Counted from the first letter of the stretch, positions 17,433 to 26,598 are shown. The stretch: DNA of 64,000 nucleotides from Sporosarcina sp. Te-1 (GCF_017498505.1 NZ_CP071798.1:620001-684000), one strand, 5' to 3'. Notes: a model not told the origin generated them from the letters alone. A program made the numbers and translations.

Positions 17433-17756
17433 ATGAATGTCGCTGAATTTCAAAAATGGGTGAGTGATTATTATAAAAATAGAGGTTGGTCTGAATTAGA
17501 CATTTTCATCCGTATTGGATTTTTAGCGGAGGAAACTGGAGAAGTAGCACGAGCTATAAGAGCTCTTGAAATCGGAAGGGATAGACCAGATGAAATAACA
17601 GATACATTTATGAACAATCGAAAAGCTCTAGTAGAAGAGTTAGGAGATGTTTTAGGTAACGTCATAGTAATCGCCAATAAGTATAACATTTCTTTAGAAG
17701 AAGTGTTTGCATCTCATAAGGAGAAGCTTTCTGAGCGTTATTCTCATGAAGGATGA
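17433..17756 (+). CDS. MazG-like nucleotide pyrophosphohydrolase
   Basis: A 107-residue all-alpha NTP pyrophosphohydrolase. The metal-binding pattern is visible: AEETGEVARAI (EExxE, residues 29-39) and VEELGDVLGNVIVIA (ExxD, about 68-82). Such enzymes hydrolyse non-canonical NTPs to NMP and pyrophosphate. AGGAGGAG lies six bases ahead of the ATG. The divergent LOG-family gene could act on the resulting monophosphates; that link is inference. Confidence 0.88.
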   Translation: MNVAEFQKWVSDYYKNRGWSELDIFIRIGFLAEETGEVARAIRALEIGRDRPDEITDTFMNNRKALVEELGDVLGNVIVIANKYNISLEEVFASHKEKLSERYSHEG

Positions 17757-17859
17757 TTTTTTACTATACATAACAAAAATCTAAAAGTCGTTAAGCTCAT
17801 AGATTTGAATTCGAATGATTTGTGTTGTTGAATTGACTTGTGAATTAGTAGGATGAAAA

Positions 17860-17897
17860 AAGACAGTCTCAAGTGAGAAATCACCGAAGACTGTCTT
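17860..17897 (-). terminator. Terminator of the dlt operon
   Basis: AAGACAGTCT (17860-17869) pairs with AGACTGTCTT (17888-17897). On the minus strand the stem is followed by six T. It lies 5 bp after the dltD stop. Confidence 0.88.
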
Positions 17898-17901
17898 ACA
17901 T

Positions 17902-19080
17902 TTAGTAGGTCTGTGCCCAATATTGGTCTAACTCCCGATCAAGATATACCCAGCCCTTCCAGGCTATATGGATGGTATCCATAATAAAATAAGGATCGTA
18001 TTCATGATCGGTAAAATCAACAAAATCAACGTCCGCCTCTGTTAACACTTGTTTCATTTTATCGTAGTATTTCTGACGGCGTTCCTCAGGATACTCGTTA
18101 TAGTCATACCAATAACCATTTACAGGAATCGAAACAAACAATGGTTTTGCACCGGCATCCTTCAACACATCAATGACGAGTTGAAAATCTTCATATTCTG
18201 GGGAATTCGTATAATCTTCGTTTTTACGCATTCCTTTCATTCTGGAGATACCAGAATTTTCAAGTCGTTTATAAAATTTATCTTCGATCATAAAATCATT
18301 GGTGACTCGTTTTTTGCCATATTCCTCAGCGTTCTGCAATTGCTGCTCGAATGTTTGATTTGCGACTAGTGTATCATTGCTTTTTAATTCATGAGGTTTT
18401 TTAGGGAAAAGCGAATAATATAAGTCTTTTTTTTCTAAGAGTGCCTTTTTGAATTGACCAGCCATCAGTGCAAGCGGCCCAACAATTGTCCTTTCCTGGC
18501 CATCCGATATTTTGTATTCATATATTATTTTTAGCAAATGATCACGATTAACAGTATCGAATTCAAGCAGGCGCTTCATTGCTCGATTTCTGAGTTCTTT
18601 ATCCAGCTCCTCATTGTATGCAAGATCATAGGCATGTAACAATGAATAGTTAGGAGCTAAATGTAGTTCCGGCATACCTTTTTTCGTAAACCATTGTGGT
18701 GAAATAATGAATACAATTTTTTTGTTTTTTAAATTTTCCTCTTGCGCGGCAAAATTTAAAAAATGGGTAATCGACTGCATCCCTCCGCGCCCTATCATAA
18801 ATGTGGAGTACGGGGCATCCGAAGCTCTCGCATAATTATAGGGGTGGAAGGGGTCAAATCGATTGACTTCTGATGACCCGTATAAAGGCAACGCATTCGG
18901 CTCCTGCAGCATGCGTTCCTGTAAATACACGCCCTGAAAAACAAGGGGAGACAAGCTTGTTTTTGCTTGTTCTACATGCCCCTCAGGAATCCAAGATTTT
19001 ATCCAGGAATTCGGAATGAACACAAAAACAGCAAACAGAAAAAAGGCGATGAATAATGAGAGAAAGCCTTTCTTGATCAT
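17902..19080 (-). CDS. dltD: D-alanyl-lipoteichoic acid biosynthesis protein DltD
   Basis: A 392-residue membrane-anchored SGNH-like hydrolase acting on the outer face of the membrane in the transfer of D-alanine to teichoic acid. The single N-terminal helix is at residues 7-23. LPLYGSSEVNRFDPFHPYNY (near residue 67) carries the catalytic serine, and the C-terminal DFTDHEYDPYFIMDTIHIAWKGW region contributes Asp and His. Its start overlaps the dltC stop by 4 bp. Confidence 0.95.
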   Translation of the reverse strand: MIKKGFLSLFIAFFLFAVFVFIPNSWIKSWIPEGHVEQAKTSLSPLVFQGVYLQERMLQEPNALPLYGSSEVNRFDPFHPYNYARASDAPYSTFMIGRGGMQSITHFLNFAAQEENLKNKKIVFIISPQWFTKKGMPELHLAPNYSLLHAYDLAYNEELDKELRNRAMKRLLEFDTVNRDHLLKIIYEYKISDGQERTIVGPLALMAGQFKKALLEKKDLYYSLFPKKPHELKSNDTLVANQTFEQQLQNAEEYGKKRVTNDFMIEDKFYKRLENSGISRMKGMRKNEDYTNSPEYEDFQLVIDVLKDAGAKPLFVSIPVNGYWYDYNEYPEERRQKYYDKMKQVLTEADVDFVDFTDHEYDPYFIMDTIHIAWKGWVYLDRELDQYWAQTY

Positions 19081-19310
19081 TGCCTCTCAGCTAATTTCCC
19101 TGCGATGCGATTCGGCGTATTCCATTCTTCCCGATTAAAATCAGTAATTGGCACTGAAATGTTAAAGCGGTTTTCAATTTCAACTAATAGATTGATAGTA
19201 CCAAATGAATCTAACAGTCCTTCTTCAAATAAATCAAGATCTGGGTTTTCTAAAATGATATCATCCTCGCAAATTTCCACTAGCATGTCTAAAATCTGTT
19301 GTTTTTCCAT
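19077..19310 (-). CDS. dltC: D-alanyl carrier protein DltC
   Basis: A 77-residue acyl-carrier-type protein. The serine that receives the 4'-phosphopantetheine arm lies in EGLLDSFGTINLLVEIE (about residue 35). DltA loads D-alanine on the arm and DltB passes it across the membrane. AAGGAGAA precedes the ATG. Confidence 0.95.
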   Translation of the reverse strand: MEKQQILDMLVEICEDDIILENPDLDLFEEGLLDSFGTINLLVEIENRFNISVPITDFNREEWNTPNRIAGKLAERQ

Positions 19311-19344
19311 TTAAAATTCTCCTTTTACTTTAGGCAAAGCCAAA

Positions 19345-20508
19345 TTAAAATAATATTCCAGAAAAAATATAGAAACCAAAGCATACGGCATTGAAAGTGA
19401 GGAACACACCGATTGCATGTGTCCATTTATTTTTTGGCCAAAGTTTATGCTTTTTGTTCCAGCGTTCAAATTTATCAAAGCAAATAATTAATAAGGCATG
19501 ATACAGGCCGTAAATGACATAGTGCCACTCTAACCCGTGCCAAATCCCCATTAAAAAGAACAATAAAAAGAAACCGATATAAGAAATTGTATATTTGTTC
19601 TGAATCCATTTCTTCTTTGTCATCCAAAGGACGAAGCGCATATAAACATAATCTCTAAACCAGAAGGATAGGCTCATATGCCAACGGTTCCAAAAGTCTT
19701 TGATATTGCGACTTGCGAATGGACGGTTAAAGTTAATTGGCGTTTGGATTCCCATAATCCGACTGACGCCAACAGCAAACGCACTGTAGCCTGCAAAATC
19801 GAAAAACAAATAAAAACTATACGCGTACATATACGCGATTTGGCCTTGAAAGGGTGTCAAATAGTTATACGTTTGATCTGGTAAAAAAACGACCGCATAA
19901 TTATAGATCAAATAAGCTAAGATGAACTTATATAAAAATCCTACAAAAATGTAATTTATCCCGCTTAACAATAGTTGTTGATAGTCTTGACTTGATGGTA
20001 CTGTATGCATATCTTTTTTAAAACGCCGCCAACGGTCAATGGGTCCCGATGATACAGTCGGAAAAAACAATAGAAAATAAGCAAGCTCAATCAATGATAT
20101 TTTCTCTTTAAGTAAGCCATCTCGTGTTTCCAAAATCATTTGTACCGATTTAAAGGTAATGTAAGATACCCCAAGGAAACCAAATAAATGATGAAGTCCA
20201 AGCAGTGGAAGAACCTTCACCAGCACGAGTGGCAGAATGGACAGTAGCACAGCACTGATGAACACATAGCTGTTATTTTTCTGTACGCGATATTTTTGGT
20301 AACCAATGATCAAAAGTAGCTGAAATATTGTAAAAAGGATAAGTGAAATTGAGCCATTTAGAGAATTGCCGAAAATAAGAGCCAAAACGAGAATTGAGAT
20401 AAAAATATTATAGCCTTTCGCTGATTTCCCACGAAGTCCTGCCATAATTGTTGGAATTAATAAGATTCCTATGATGATGAAAAACAAAATATTTCCATAG
20501 GGTGTCAT
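19345..20508 (-). CDS. dltB: D-alanyl transfer membrane protein DltB (MBOAT family)
   Basis: A 387-residue MBOAT acyltransferase with about eleven helices. The conserved histidine motif MGIWHGLEWHYVIYGLYHAL near residue 330 marks the DltC-facing active-site tunnel, and NRPFASRNIKDFWNRWHMSLSFWFRDYVY is the family core. I place the start at ATG 20508, which overlaps the dltA stop as ATGA. The upstream TTG at 20520 is possible. Confidence 0.95.
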   Translation of the reverse strand: MTPYGNILFFIIIGILLIPTIMAGLRGKSAKGYNIFISILVLALIFGNSLNGSISLILFTIFQLLLIIGYQKYRVQKNNSYVFISAVLLSILPLVLVKVLPLLGLHHLFGFLGVSYITFKSVQMILETRDGLLKEKISLIELAYFLLFFPTVSSGPIDRWRRFKKDMHTVPSSQDYQQLLLSGINYIFVGFLYKFILAYLIYNYAVVFLPDQTYNYLTPFQGQIAYMYAYSFYLFFDFAGYSAFAVGVSRIMGIQTPINFNRPFASRNIKDFWNRWHMSLSFWFRDYVYMRFVLWMTKKKWIQNKYTISYIGFFLLFFLMGIWHGLEWHYVIYGLYHALLIICFDKFERWNKKHKLWPKNKWTHAIGVFLTFNAVCFGFYIFSGILF

Positions 20509-21977
20509 ACTGTTCCCCAAGCCGCCAATCGATTACGATCGACTTTACCATTCGGATTTAACGGTAATGTCTCCATGTATTTGAACGATTTCGGAATCAT
20601 ATAGGACGGTAAATAATCCGATAACGATTCTTTCAGCTGCTTTGTCATTTTAAAGGCCGAATCTGTTAAGGGTTCATGAAGAACAATATAAGAACTTAGT
20701 GAAACAATTTCATCATCTTTTGCGATTGGAATCACAACACAGTCAGAAACAGGCGGCAAATTTCCAATTTGCTTTTCAATTTCTTCAATTTCTAAACGAT
20801 AACCATGTAGCTTTACTTGATAATCCTTGCGTCCGGAAAAAAACAAATATCCATCCTCTTCATACCCTAGATCACCAGTTTTATACATACGTTTTCCATC
20901 TTGTAGTTGAAAGGCTTTTGCTGTTAATTCAGGCGCATTTAGATATCCTGCACTAACGGTTGGCCCCGAAATTACAATTTCTCCATCTTCCAATAAGGAG
21001 ATATTTGGATTAGATAGCGGCGCGATCGGTAACTGTTCAAACTTTGCAAGAAGATCCTCTGTCACTTGTACAAAGGATACAGCAACCGTTGTTTCTGTAG
21101 GGCCGTATAAATTGTATATAGTAGCGTGTGGGAAGCGTTGCATGATTTCTTTTGCTACAGAAGGCGGAAGCACTTCACCGCAAAACAAAAAGGCAGTCAG
21201 AGCTGGCATCAGCTCTTGGTTCCACTCTTTATTCATCAAACACATTTTGGCGAAAGAAGGAGTAGAAGTCCAAATGCTGGTATTCGATGCAGCTAACGAA
21301 TCAAATAATACTTTCGGATTTGCAATTTGCTCCTGTGAGATCGCATGAAGCCTATGTCCGCCAACAAGTGCGGGATATAAATCCATGACAGATAAATCGA
21401 ATGAATAAGGTGCTTGATTCAAAAAAACACTGGATTCCTGAAAAGGAAAGTGCTCTTGCATCCATGTAACGAAGTTTGCCAAATTATTGGCTGTTATTTG
21501 CACACCCTTTGGTTTTCCGGTTGAACCGGAAGTGTAAATAATATAATGGATCTCTTCGTCACGAACCCATGTACTTGGCAGCGATGGCTTGCTGGACGGT
21601 TGTGCTGCCAAATCGTCAACTGATATAACGGGGATATGAACTTTTGTATGTAATGGCTCGGTTGAAAGCAGTAGCTCTGCTTCGGATGCTTTAATAATAG
21701 TCTGCAGTCTCTCAGACGGTATGGATGCATCAACAGGTATATAAGGATGGCCTGCCTTGACAGCTCCTAAAAAAGCAACGATTTGAAAAGGGGACATATG
21801 CCCATACACAATAATTGGTTGCTGTCTTTGTAACCCAAGTTTACTAATAGAATGTGCAACACTATCAGAAAAATGCCAAAGCTCATGATATGTCAAAGCC
21901 ATATCATCAACGCGATAGGCGGTTTTCTCCGGATACTTGCAAGCTGTTTGTTCTATTGCTGCTAAAATACTAACCAT
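20505..21977 (-). CDS. dltA: D-alanine--D-alanyl carrier protein ligase DltA
   Basis: A 490-residue ANL-superfamily adenylating enzyme that activates D-alanine with ATP and loads DltC. Core motifs are YIIYTSGSTGKPKGVQIT (A3), FLFCGEVLPPSVAKEI, NLYGPTETTVAVS (A5), YKTGDLGYEEDGYLFFSGRKDYQVKLHGYRLE (A7-A8) and NPNGKVDR with the catalytic lysine (A10). The length is slightly below the usual ~503. Confidence 0.96.
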   Translation of the reverse strand: MVSILAAIEQTACKYPEKTAYRVDDMALTYHELWHFSDSVAHSISKLGLQRQQPIIVYGHMSPFQIVAFLGAVKAGHPYIPVDASIPSERLQTIIKASEAELLLSTEPLHTKVHIPVISVDDLAAQPSSKPSLPSTWVRDEEIHYIIYTSGSTGKPKGVQITANNLANFVTWMQEHFPFQESSVFLNQAPYSFDLSVMDLYPALVGGHRLHAISQEQIANPKVLFDSLAASNTSIWTSTPSFAKMCLMNKEWNQELMPALTAFLFCGEVLPPSVAKEIMQRFPHATIYNLYGPTETTVAVSFVQVTEDLLAKFEQLPIAPLSNPNISLLEDGEIVISGPTVSAGYLNAPELTAKAFQLQDGKRMYKTGDLGYEEDGYLFFSGRKDYQVKLHGYRLEIEEIEKQIGNLPPVSDCVVIPIAKDDEIVSLSSYIVLHEPLTDSAFKMTKQLKESLSDYLPSYMIPKSFKYMETLPLNPNGKVDRNRLAAWGTV

Positions 21978-21994
21978 CGGATGATCTCCTTTAC

Positions 21995-22138
21995 TTAAAA
22001 TTCTGTGTAAATAAAAGCCCCGGCATCCATGTCATGGAAACCGTGAATCAAAAACAACAGCACCAAAATAATGAAATAAAACATTGTTAACCCTATGAAA
22101 CGGAAAAGCTCTTGTTCTTTCCACTTAATGGATTGCAT
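21995..22138 (-). CDS. dltX: DltX, small membrane protein of the dlt operon
   Basis: A 47-residue membrane peptide beginning MQSIKWKEQELFRFIG, with one helix (FYFIILVLLFLIHG) and the conserved C-terminal motif FIYTEF. DltX is the small first gene of many dlt operons and is needed for D-alanylation; its C-terminal motif engages the DltB/DltD machinery. GGAGGTGGAC precedes the ATG, and dltA starts 17 bp downstream. Confidence 0.93.
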   Translation of the reverse strand: MQSIKWKEQELFRFIGLTMFYFIILVLLFLIHGFHDMDAGAFIYTEF

Positions 22139-22468
22139 TTGTCCACCTCCTTACAATACATATTTGTAAAGCAGACCAGATTGTTTCAAGTTTTTTAAAC
22201 TTTTGCCTCCTCCTATTTATTCCTTGTTTGCTTGGGGAACTTGAGTGCATTTCCTCGAATAAAATTGGATCAGCAATTTTGTAGATTAGCTGATTTCATC
22301 GTACCTTATCCGTGAATTCTAAAAAACAGACCTAGGAAATAATTTTAACTAAGCCTTGAGGCGCATTACACATCCAGAACACTTCACAACTATCGTAAAA
22401 ATTTTTTTACACAGTATTGACGGATTTTGTAGAAAAATGTTTCAGAATTTCTATTTGTTCATAACATT

Positions 22469-22496
22469 TTAAGGTAAATTTAAGGTTTCCTTAAGA
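22469..22496 (+). promoter_or_regulatory. Triple TTAAGG direct repeat with 11-bp period (CiaR-type site)
   Basis: TTAAGG at 22469 and 22480 and TTAAGA at 22491 are spaced exactly 11 bp apart, the layout of OmpR-family response-regulator sites. The same motif stands before the VTC operon and the Cthe_2159-like gene near the CiaRH-like system at 33-35 kb. No good -10 follows on the + strand, so the target (dlt or a small transcript) is open. Confidence 0.55.
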
Positions 22497-22721
22497 TGTA
22501 ACCTTTTCTTTCAAGGGGAAAAACTTCAAACAACTGTTACAGTCATCTTAGTAAATGAAAGTAAAAAGAAAGTAAACGAAATGAAAAAGTTCAGTAATTT
22601 TTTGGGGAAACAATCGTCTTACTTCGAAAAAGAAAGTCTTTTTAGGGATCGTACATTCAAGGCTGCTAAAGGCTAAAATCATGTTCACACGGTGGATATG
22701 TAGTTAGGATCTTAGAATATC

Positions 22722-22766
22722 TCCTATTTATTTGTATACTTAGTATGCAGATAAATAGGATTTTTT
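22722..22766 (+). terminator. Orphan terminator hairpin upstream of the ABC exporter
   Basis: TCCTATTTAT (22722-22731) pairs with ATAAATAGGA (22751-22760), followed by six T. No recognised gene ends here. Its loop contains a second operator-like copy, GTATACTtAGTATGC (22734-22748). Confidence 0.75.
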
Positions 22767-22820
22767 ATCGAGATTATTCAACAGAATTAATTTTTTTTAA
22801 CTTTAATAGAGAAATAATTC

Positions 22821-22848
22821 TTGAATAAGTATATACTTAGTATATAAT
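22821..22848 (+). promoter_or_regulatory. Promoter and palindromic operator of the PadR-ABC exporter operon
   Basis: TTGAAT (22821-22826) and TATAAT (22843-22848) have 16-bp spacing. The 17-bp palindrome TATATACTtAGTATATA (22830-22846) fills the spacer and -10. The PadR gene closing the operon is the likely binder (inference). Confidence 0.75.
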
Positions 22849-22872
22849 AAAGAGAGAATCGGAGGGATTCAT

Positions 22873-23592
22873 TTGATTAAAGTTACCAATCTACGAAAAG
22901 AATTTTTGAATGGGCAGGAGTCAACACTAGTGTTAAAGGGAGTTAATGTACATATTGAAGAAGGGGAATTCGTAGCAATTATGGGGCCGAGCGGGTCCGG
23001 GAAAAGTACCTTGCTCCAATTACTAGGGGGCCTCGATGTACCGTCTGAGGGAGAAATTGAAATCGACCAGGTGTCTCTACACGATATGAAGGAAAGGCAA
23101 CGAACAATTTTCCGGAGAAAAAAACTGGGGTTCGTTTTTCAAAACTATCAATTATTACCTGCATTGACGGTAGAAGAAAATATTGCTTTTCCTCTTCATG
23201 CAGATGGAAAACTATCGACAGAAAACAGTGAATGGATTCATGAGTTAATCCGATCGGTTGGACTGGAGGGCTTCGATGGCAAGCGTGCGAATCTCTTAAG
23301 TGGAGGACAGCAGCAACGGGTCGCGATCGCACGTGCTCTAGCGAACCACCCAACCGTACTACTAGCCGACGAACCGACAGGGAATTTGGACCGAGCCAGA
23401 GCGGAGGAGATTCTTGTTTTGCTGTCCAGCCTTCATCGAAAAAATAAGCAAACCATCGTTATGGTTACACATGACATTTTTGCAGCCGGATTTGCAGATC
23501 GGATTATCCTATTTAAAGATGGGGTTATCGATCAAGTCATCTCTAGAAAGGATAGTGACTATGCTAAGTATTTGGCGAATTTCATGGCGTAA
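22873..23592 (+). CDS. ABC transporter ATP-binding protein (MacB/LolD type)
   Basis: A 239-residue ATPase starting at TTG after GGAGGGATTCAT. Walker A is GPSGSGKST (38-46), then FVFQNYQLLPALTVEENI, signature LSGGQQQRVAIARAL, Walker B LLADEPTGNLD and switch histidine in VTHD. It energises the FtsX-type permease whose gene overlaps its end by 32 bp. It is the first gene of a three-gene operon ending with a PadR regulator. Confidence 0.93.
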   Translation: MIKVTNLRKEFLNGQESTLVLKGVNVHIEEGEFVAIMGPSGSGKSTLLQLLGGLDVPSEGEIEIDQVSLHDMKERQRTIFRRKKLGFVFQNYQLLPALTVEENIAFPLHADGKLSTENSEWIHELIRSVGLEGFDGKRANLLSGGQQQRVAIARALANHPTVLLADEPTGNLDRARAEEILVLLSSLHRKNKQTIVMVTHDIFAAGFADRIILFKDGVIDQVISRKDSDYAKYLANFMA

Positions 23593-26023
23593 CATTACAC
23601 AAAACAAAAAAAGGTTACTCTTCACATTGGTTGCGATGATAGTTGGAACAGCATTTGTAACATCCATGTTGATTTCTGATAAGACAACAGATAATGTATT
23701 TGATTACTATGAACAAATGTATGTGGCCAATGCGGATTATTGGGTTTTGAGCGATGACTATACATTTTCGGAAGAATTGATTTCACCTATCCTTCGAGAA
23801 CCCGTTGTGACAAAAACCTTACTCGCACTTGATAAGCAAGCTTTCTTTGATCTTTCTGAAGATCGATCTTTAAGTCAAAGATCGGTTCGAATTACGGGAG
23901 TGAGCGATCAAAACAGTTCCTTACTAACTCTTCCGGTCGTCGAAGGCAAGTTGGATAATGAGGGACTCGTTGTGCCAGAACCGGTCGCGAACCTTTTAGG
24001 AAAAGGAGTCGGTGATACTGTTCGATTTACAGGTATGGGAGAAGCAAAAATTTCAGCTATCGTTGAGTACACCCAACTGTTGGCAAGTCCCTCTAACTGG
24101 GAACGGGCTGAATCGACAAGTTTCCGGATTATGGCTCCGCTCTCATTGCTCAGAGAATGGACCGGAAATCAGGATGGAATTTCTTATATGCGATTCCAAG
24201 TGGAAGAGGATGGAGCAGAGCTTTTTAACACCTTTCAGCAAAAATTCCTTGGAACAAGTGCCTACATTGAGCCGGTTGTTGCGGATGACCTCCAAAGCAA
24301 TGACATCGGAGGGCTCTATACGTTTTTCTATTTAATCGCCGGGTTATCCATCTTTATCAGTGGCTTTATCGTTTTTAATATGATCTACACAAGCGTGATC
24401 GAGAGAAAGAAAGAATTTGCTATTATGAAAAGTCTCGGTTATACACAAGGTTCCGTTTCCAAGCTTGTCTTCATTGAAATGTCGCTATTGGCAGTTATCG
24501 GTACTGGGATTGGTGTTCCGCTTGGAATCTGGCTGGGAGATCTGTTTATGAAAGCTCTTCTCGGCGTATTTGAATTCGATATGGTTTATACATTGAACTG
24601 GGAAATGCCATCGTTACTAGCTGTTCTCATCGGATTGCTCTTTCCCATACTATTTGCTCTTTTCCCGATCTATTATGCGGGAAAGACTTCGATCTTATTG
24701 ACAATAAAAAACGCAGCTCATTCAAGCGTCCCATTAAAACAGCAATATGTTCAAGCCTTCTTTGGTGTAGGTCTACTTGTAATGGGAATGATCGATCATC
24801 CTATTGCCTATATTGCGGTTATCGTAGGAACCATCCTGGTATTCCCGATCATTTTAAAGGGCCTTACTTCACTCGTCAAACCTGTTTTCGTTCCCTTTTT
24901 TAAGTATCCTGGTAAGCTGGCGATCCAAAATGTTACACAACAAGTAAACCGGAATGGAAATACAGCGGCTATCCTAGCTATTGGCATAGCGGTTATTTTG
25001 TTGTTAAGCGCCGTGGTGCAATCTGCCCCTACAGGATTGGGCAAAGAAATTAGAAGCACATATGGCGGAGATATGAGAGTCACTTCCGAGACGCCGTGGT
25101 CAGCTGAAGATATGGCAAGAATACTTTCGTATGATCGAGTGACGCACGTTGAACCAGTAAAGGAGGCCACTCCTATTACGTGGGAGACGAACGAAGGACA
25201 ACTAAAACAATTCTCTGTTTTGTCGGTTCGGGAGAATGGCTCTTCTTTATATACTCATGAACAAAAAACGGATAGTATGAATCGTTTGCGAGAAAATCCT
25301 TCGGTTATGCTTGGGGAACGTGCTTTTTCCGAATGGGGAGGGGCAATTGGAGATTCTATCGTTATGAATACGCCGAATGGAAGACAGTCATTTGAGGTGA
25401 TTGGGGTAGGGAAAACATCTCATTACACCGGGTATGTGGCTTTTATGGATGAGCGGGTTATGAATGAAGTATTTGGATGGCCAAACAGCTTTGACTTACT
25501 ACTTAATGCAGAAAAAGGATCGTATGATACGATTCGTGCACAGTTATGGACAGAGTTCGGCAGCCATCTTTCCAAGGTTGAAACCGTAGAGGAGGAAATA
25601 CAGTCTACAACTTCAGCCGTATCAGGAATGAATGAACTTCTTTTTATCATGCTATTTCTGGTAGTTGGATTAGCCAGCATCGGCACGGCCAATACATTGT
25701 TGATCAATACGTTAGAACGCGTATCGGAACTCGGAACAATGCGGGCGCTCGGATTTACGAAACAACAGGTTCGAACCATGATATTGGCTGAGGGGTTGCT
25801 TATTGGAGTAGCAGGAGTGGTAGGAGGAATTGCAACCGCCATCATCTTAATCTTTCTAACGAGTAAATTGAGTCTAATGGAAGGGTTTTTGACTTTCGGG
25901 CTGCCATATAGTGATATGCTGCTTGCAATAATAGCTGGCCTCTTATTAAGTTTGGCCGCAGCCTGGATTTCCAGCAAGAGTGCAGGTAAAATGGATATCC
26001 AAACATTACTTAAAGAAGGTTGA
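23561..26023 (+). CDS. ABC transporter permease, FtsX/MacB type
   Basis: An 820-residue permease with two FtsX-like modules and large extracellular domains. It starts at ATG 23561 (MLSIWRISWRNITQNKKRLLF), inside the end of the ATPase gene; the longer frame from 23414 only shadows the ATPase. Helices are near residues 18-38, 268-380, 420-470 (a central pair) and 690-810. FtsX motifs are RKKEFAIMKSLGYTQGSVSKLVFIEMS and ERVSELGTMRALGFTKQQVRTMILAEG. The cargo is unknown; such exporters often handle peptides or antibiotics. Confidence 0.9.
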   Translation: MLSIWRISWRNITQNKKRLLFTLVAMIVGTAFVTSMLISDKTTDNVFDYYEQMYVANADYWVLSDDYTFSEELISPILREPVVTKTLLALDKQAFFDLSEDRSLSQRSVRITGVSDQNSSLLTLPVVEGKLDNEGLVVPEPVANLLGKGVGDTVRFTGMGEAKISAIVEYTQLLASPSNWERAESTSFRIMAPLSLLREWTGNQDGISYMRFQVEEDGAELFNTFQQKFLGTSAYIEPVVADDLQSNDIGGLYTFFYLIAGLSIFISGFIVFNMIYTSVIERKKEFAIMKSLGYTQGSVSKLVFIEMSLLAVIGTGIGVPLGIWLGDLFMKALLGVFEFDMVYTLNWEMPSLLAVLIGLLFPILFALFPIYYAGKTSILLTIKNAAHSSVPLKQQYVQAFFGVGLLVMGMIDHPIAYIAVIVGTILVFPIILKGLTSLVKPVFVPFFKYPGKLAIQNVTQQVNRNGNTAAILAIGIAVILLLSAVVQSAPTGLGKEIRSTYGGDMRVTSETPWSAEDMARILSYDRVTHVEPVKEATPITWETNEGQLKQFSVLSVRENGSSLYTHEQKTDSMNRLRENPSVMLGERAFSEWGGAIGDSIVMNTPNGRQSFEVIGVGKTSHYTGYVAFMDERVMNEVFGWPNSFDLLLNAEKGSYDTIRAQLWTEFGSHLSKVETVEEEIQSTTSAVSGMNELLFIMLFLVVGLASIGTANTLLINTLERVSELGTMRALGFTKQQVRTMILAEGLLIGVAGVVGGIATAIILIFLTSKLSLMEGFLTFGLPYSDMLLAIIAGLLLSLAAAWISSKSAGKMDIQTLLKEG

Positions 26024-26027
26024 TAAC

Positions 26028-26531
26028 TTGTCGGTCAAGTATGGGATTTTAACTTTATTATACATGCAACAAAATCATGGATATGAATTGAAACTAGAAT
26101 TGGATGCCCTGCTTGGTATAAAAGGAAAAATCAATCCGGGCCAAATTTATACGACACTTGATCGATTGATTCGCGATCATTTTGTTTCTTCTGCGGGAGT
26201 TGATCAGCAGGAAAGAAAGGTATATGGATTGGAGCCGAAAGGGAAGGAAGAACTGGAAAAATGGCTGCTGGAACCGGTTCCTACTAACACGACAAGGGAG
26301 GATTTTTTCTTTAAATGGAGTTGTGCACGTAAGATTCAATTTCATGACGAACAGCGTATGCTGGAGCAGCAGAAGGCCTTGATCATCCAGGAAGTAATGG
26401 AGTTGACCCAATTAAAAACGGAATATCTATTAGCGGGGGACGAAACCAAATATTTGCTGACCACTGGCATGCTATTCCATCTAGATGCTGATTTAAGTTG
26501 GATCAATCAAGTTGAAAACAGAAACCGTTAA
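26028..26531 (+). CDS. PadR-family transcriptional regulator
   Basis: A 167-residue regulator. The N-terminal winged helix is SVKYGILTLLYMQQNHGYELKLELDALLG...INPGQIYTTLDRLIRDHFV (residues 2-56), with the PadR hallmark of a YTTLDRL recognition region. The C-terminal part is a helical dimerisation domain. I use TTG 26028, 8 bp after AGAAGG and 5 bp past the permease stop. As the last gene of the exporter operon it probably binds the palindrome in its promoter. Confidence 0.88.
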   Translation: MSVKYGILTLLYMQQNHGYELKLELDALLGIKGKINPGQIYTTLDRLIRDHFVSSAGVDQQERKVYGLEPKGKEELEKWLLEPVPTNTTREDFFFKWSCARKIQFHDEQRMLEQQKALIIQEVMELTQLKTEYLLAGDETKYLLTTGMLFHLDADLSWINQVENRNR

Positions 26532-26536
26532 ATCTA

Positions 26537-26573
26537 ATGAGGCAGTGCAATGCAACTCTGCCTCATTTTTTTT
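26537..26573 (+). terminator. Terminator of the PadR-ABC exporter operon
   Basis: ATGAGGCAG (26537-26545) pairs with CTGCCTCAT (26558-26566), followed by eight T. Confidence 0.9.
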
Positions 26574-26598
26574 GAAATGACGAAGGAGGAACAATGTC

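Larger units (their letters stand above)
22139..22872. other. Long regulatory intergenic region between dlt and the PadR-controlled ABC exporter
   Basis: About 730 bases with no sizeable gene. It holds the dlt upstream region, a triple TTAAGG-type direct repeat (22469-22496), a 31-codon frame at 22581-22676 (MKKFSNFLGKQSSYFEKE..., poor ribosome site), a terminator hairpin (22722-22766) and the exporter promoter with its operator. Confidence 0.6.

Noticed and set aside
23414..23560. Early start of the ABC permease within the ATPase gene
   Set aside because: The extra residues are an out-of-frame reading of the ATPase; ATG 23561 begins the conserved N-terminal helix.
25423..25977. 184-codon minus-strand frame within the ABC permease
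   Set aside because: Antisense shadow of the FtsX domain; low-complexity Ser/Pro/Asn composition and no start signal.
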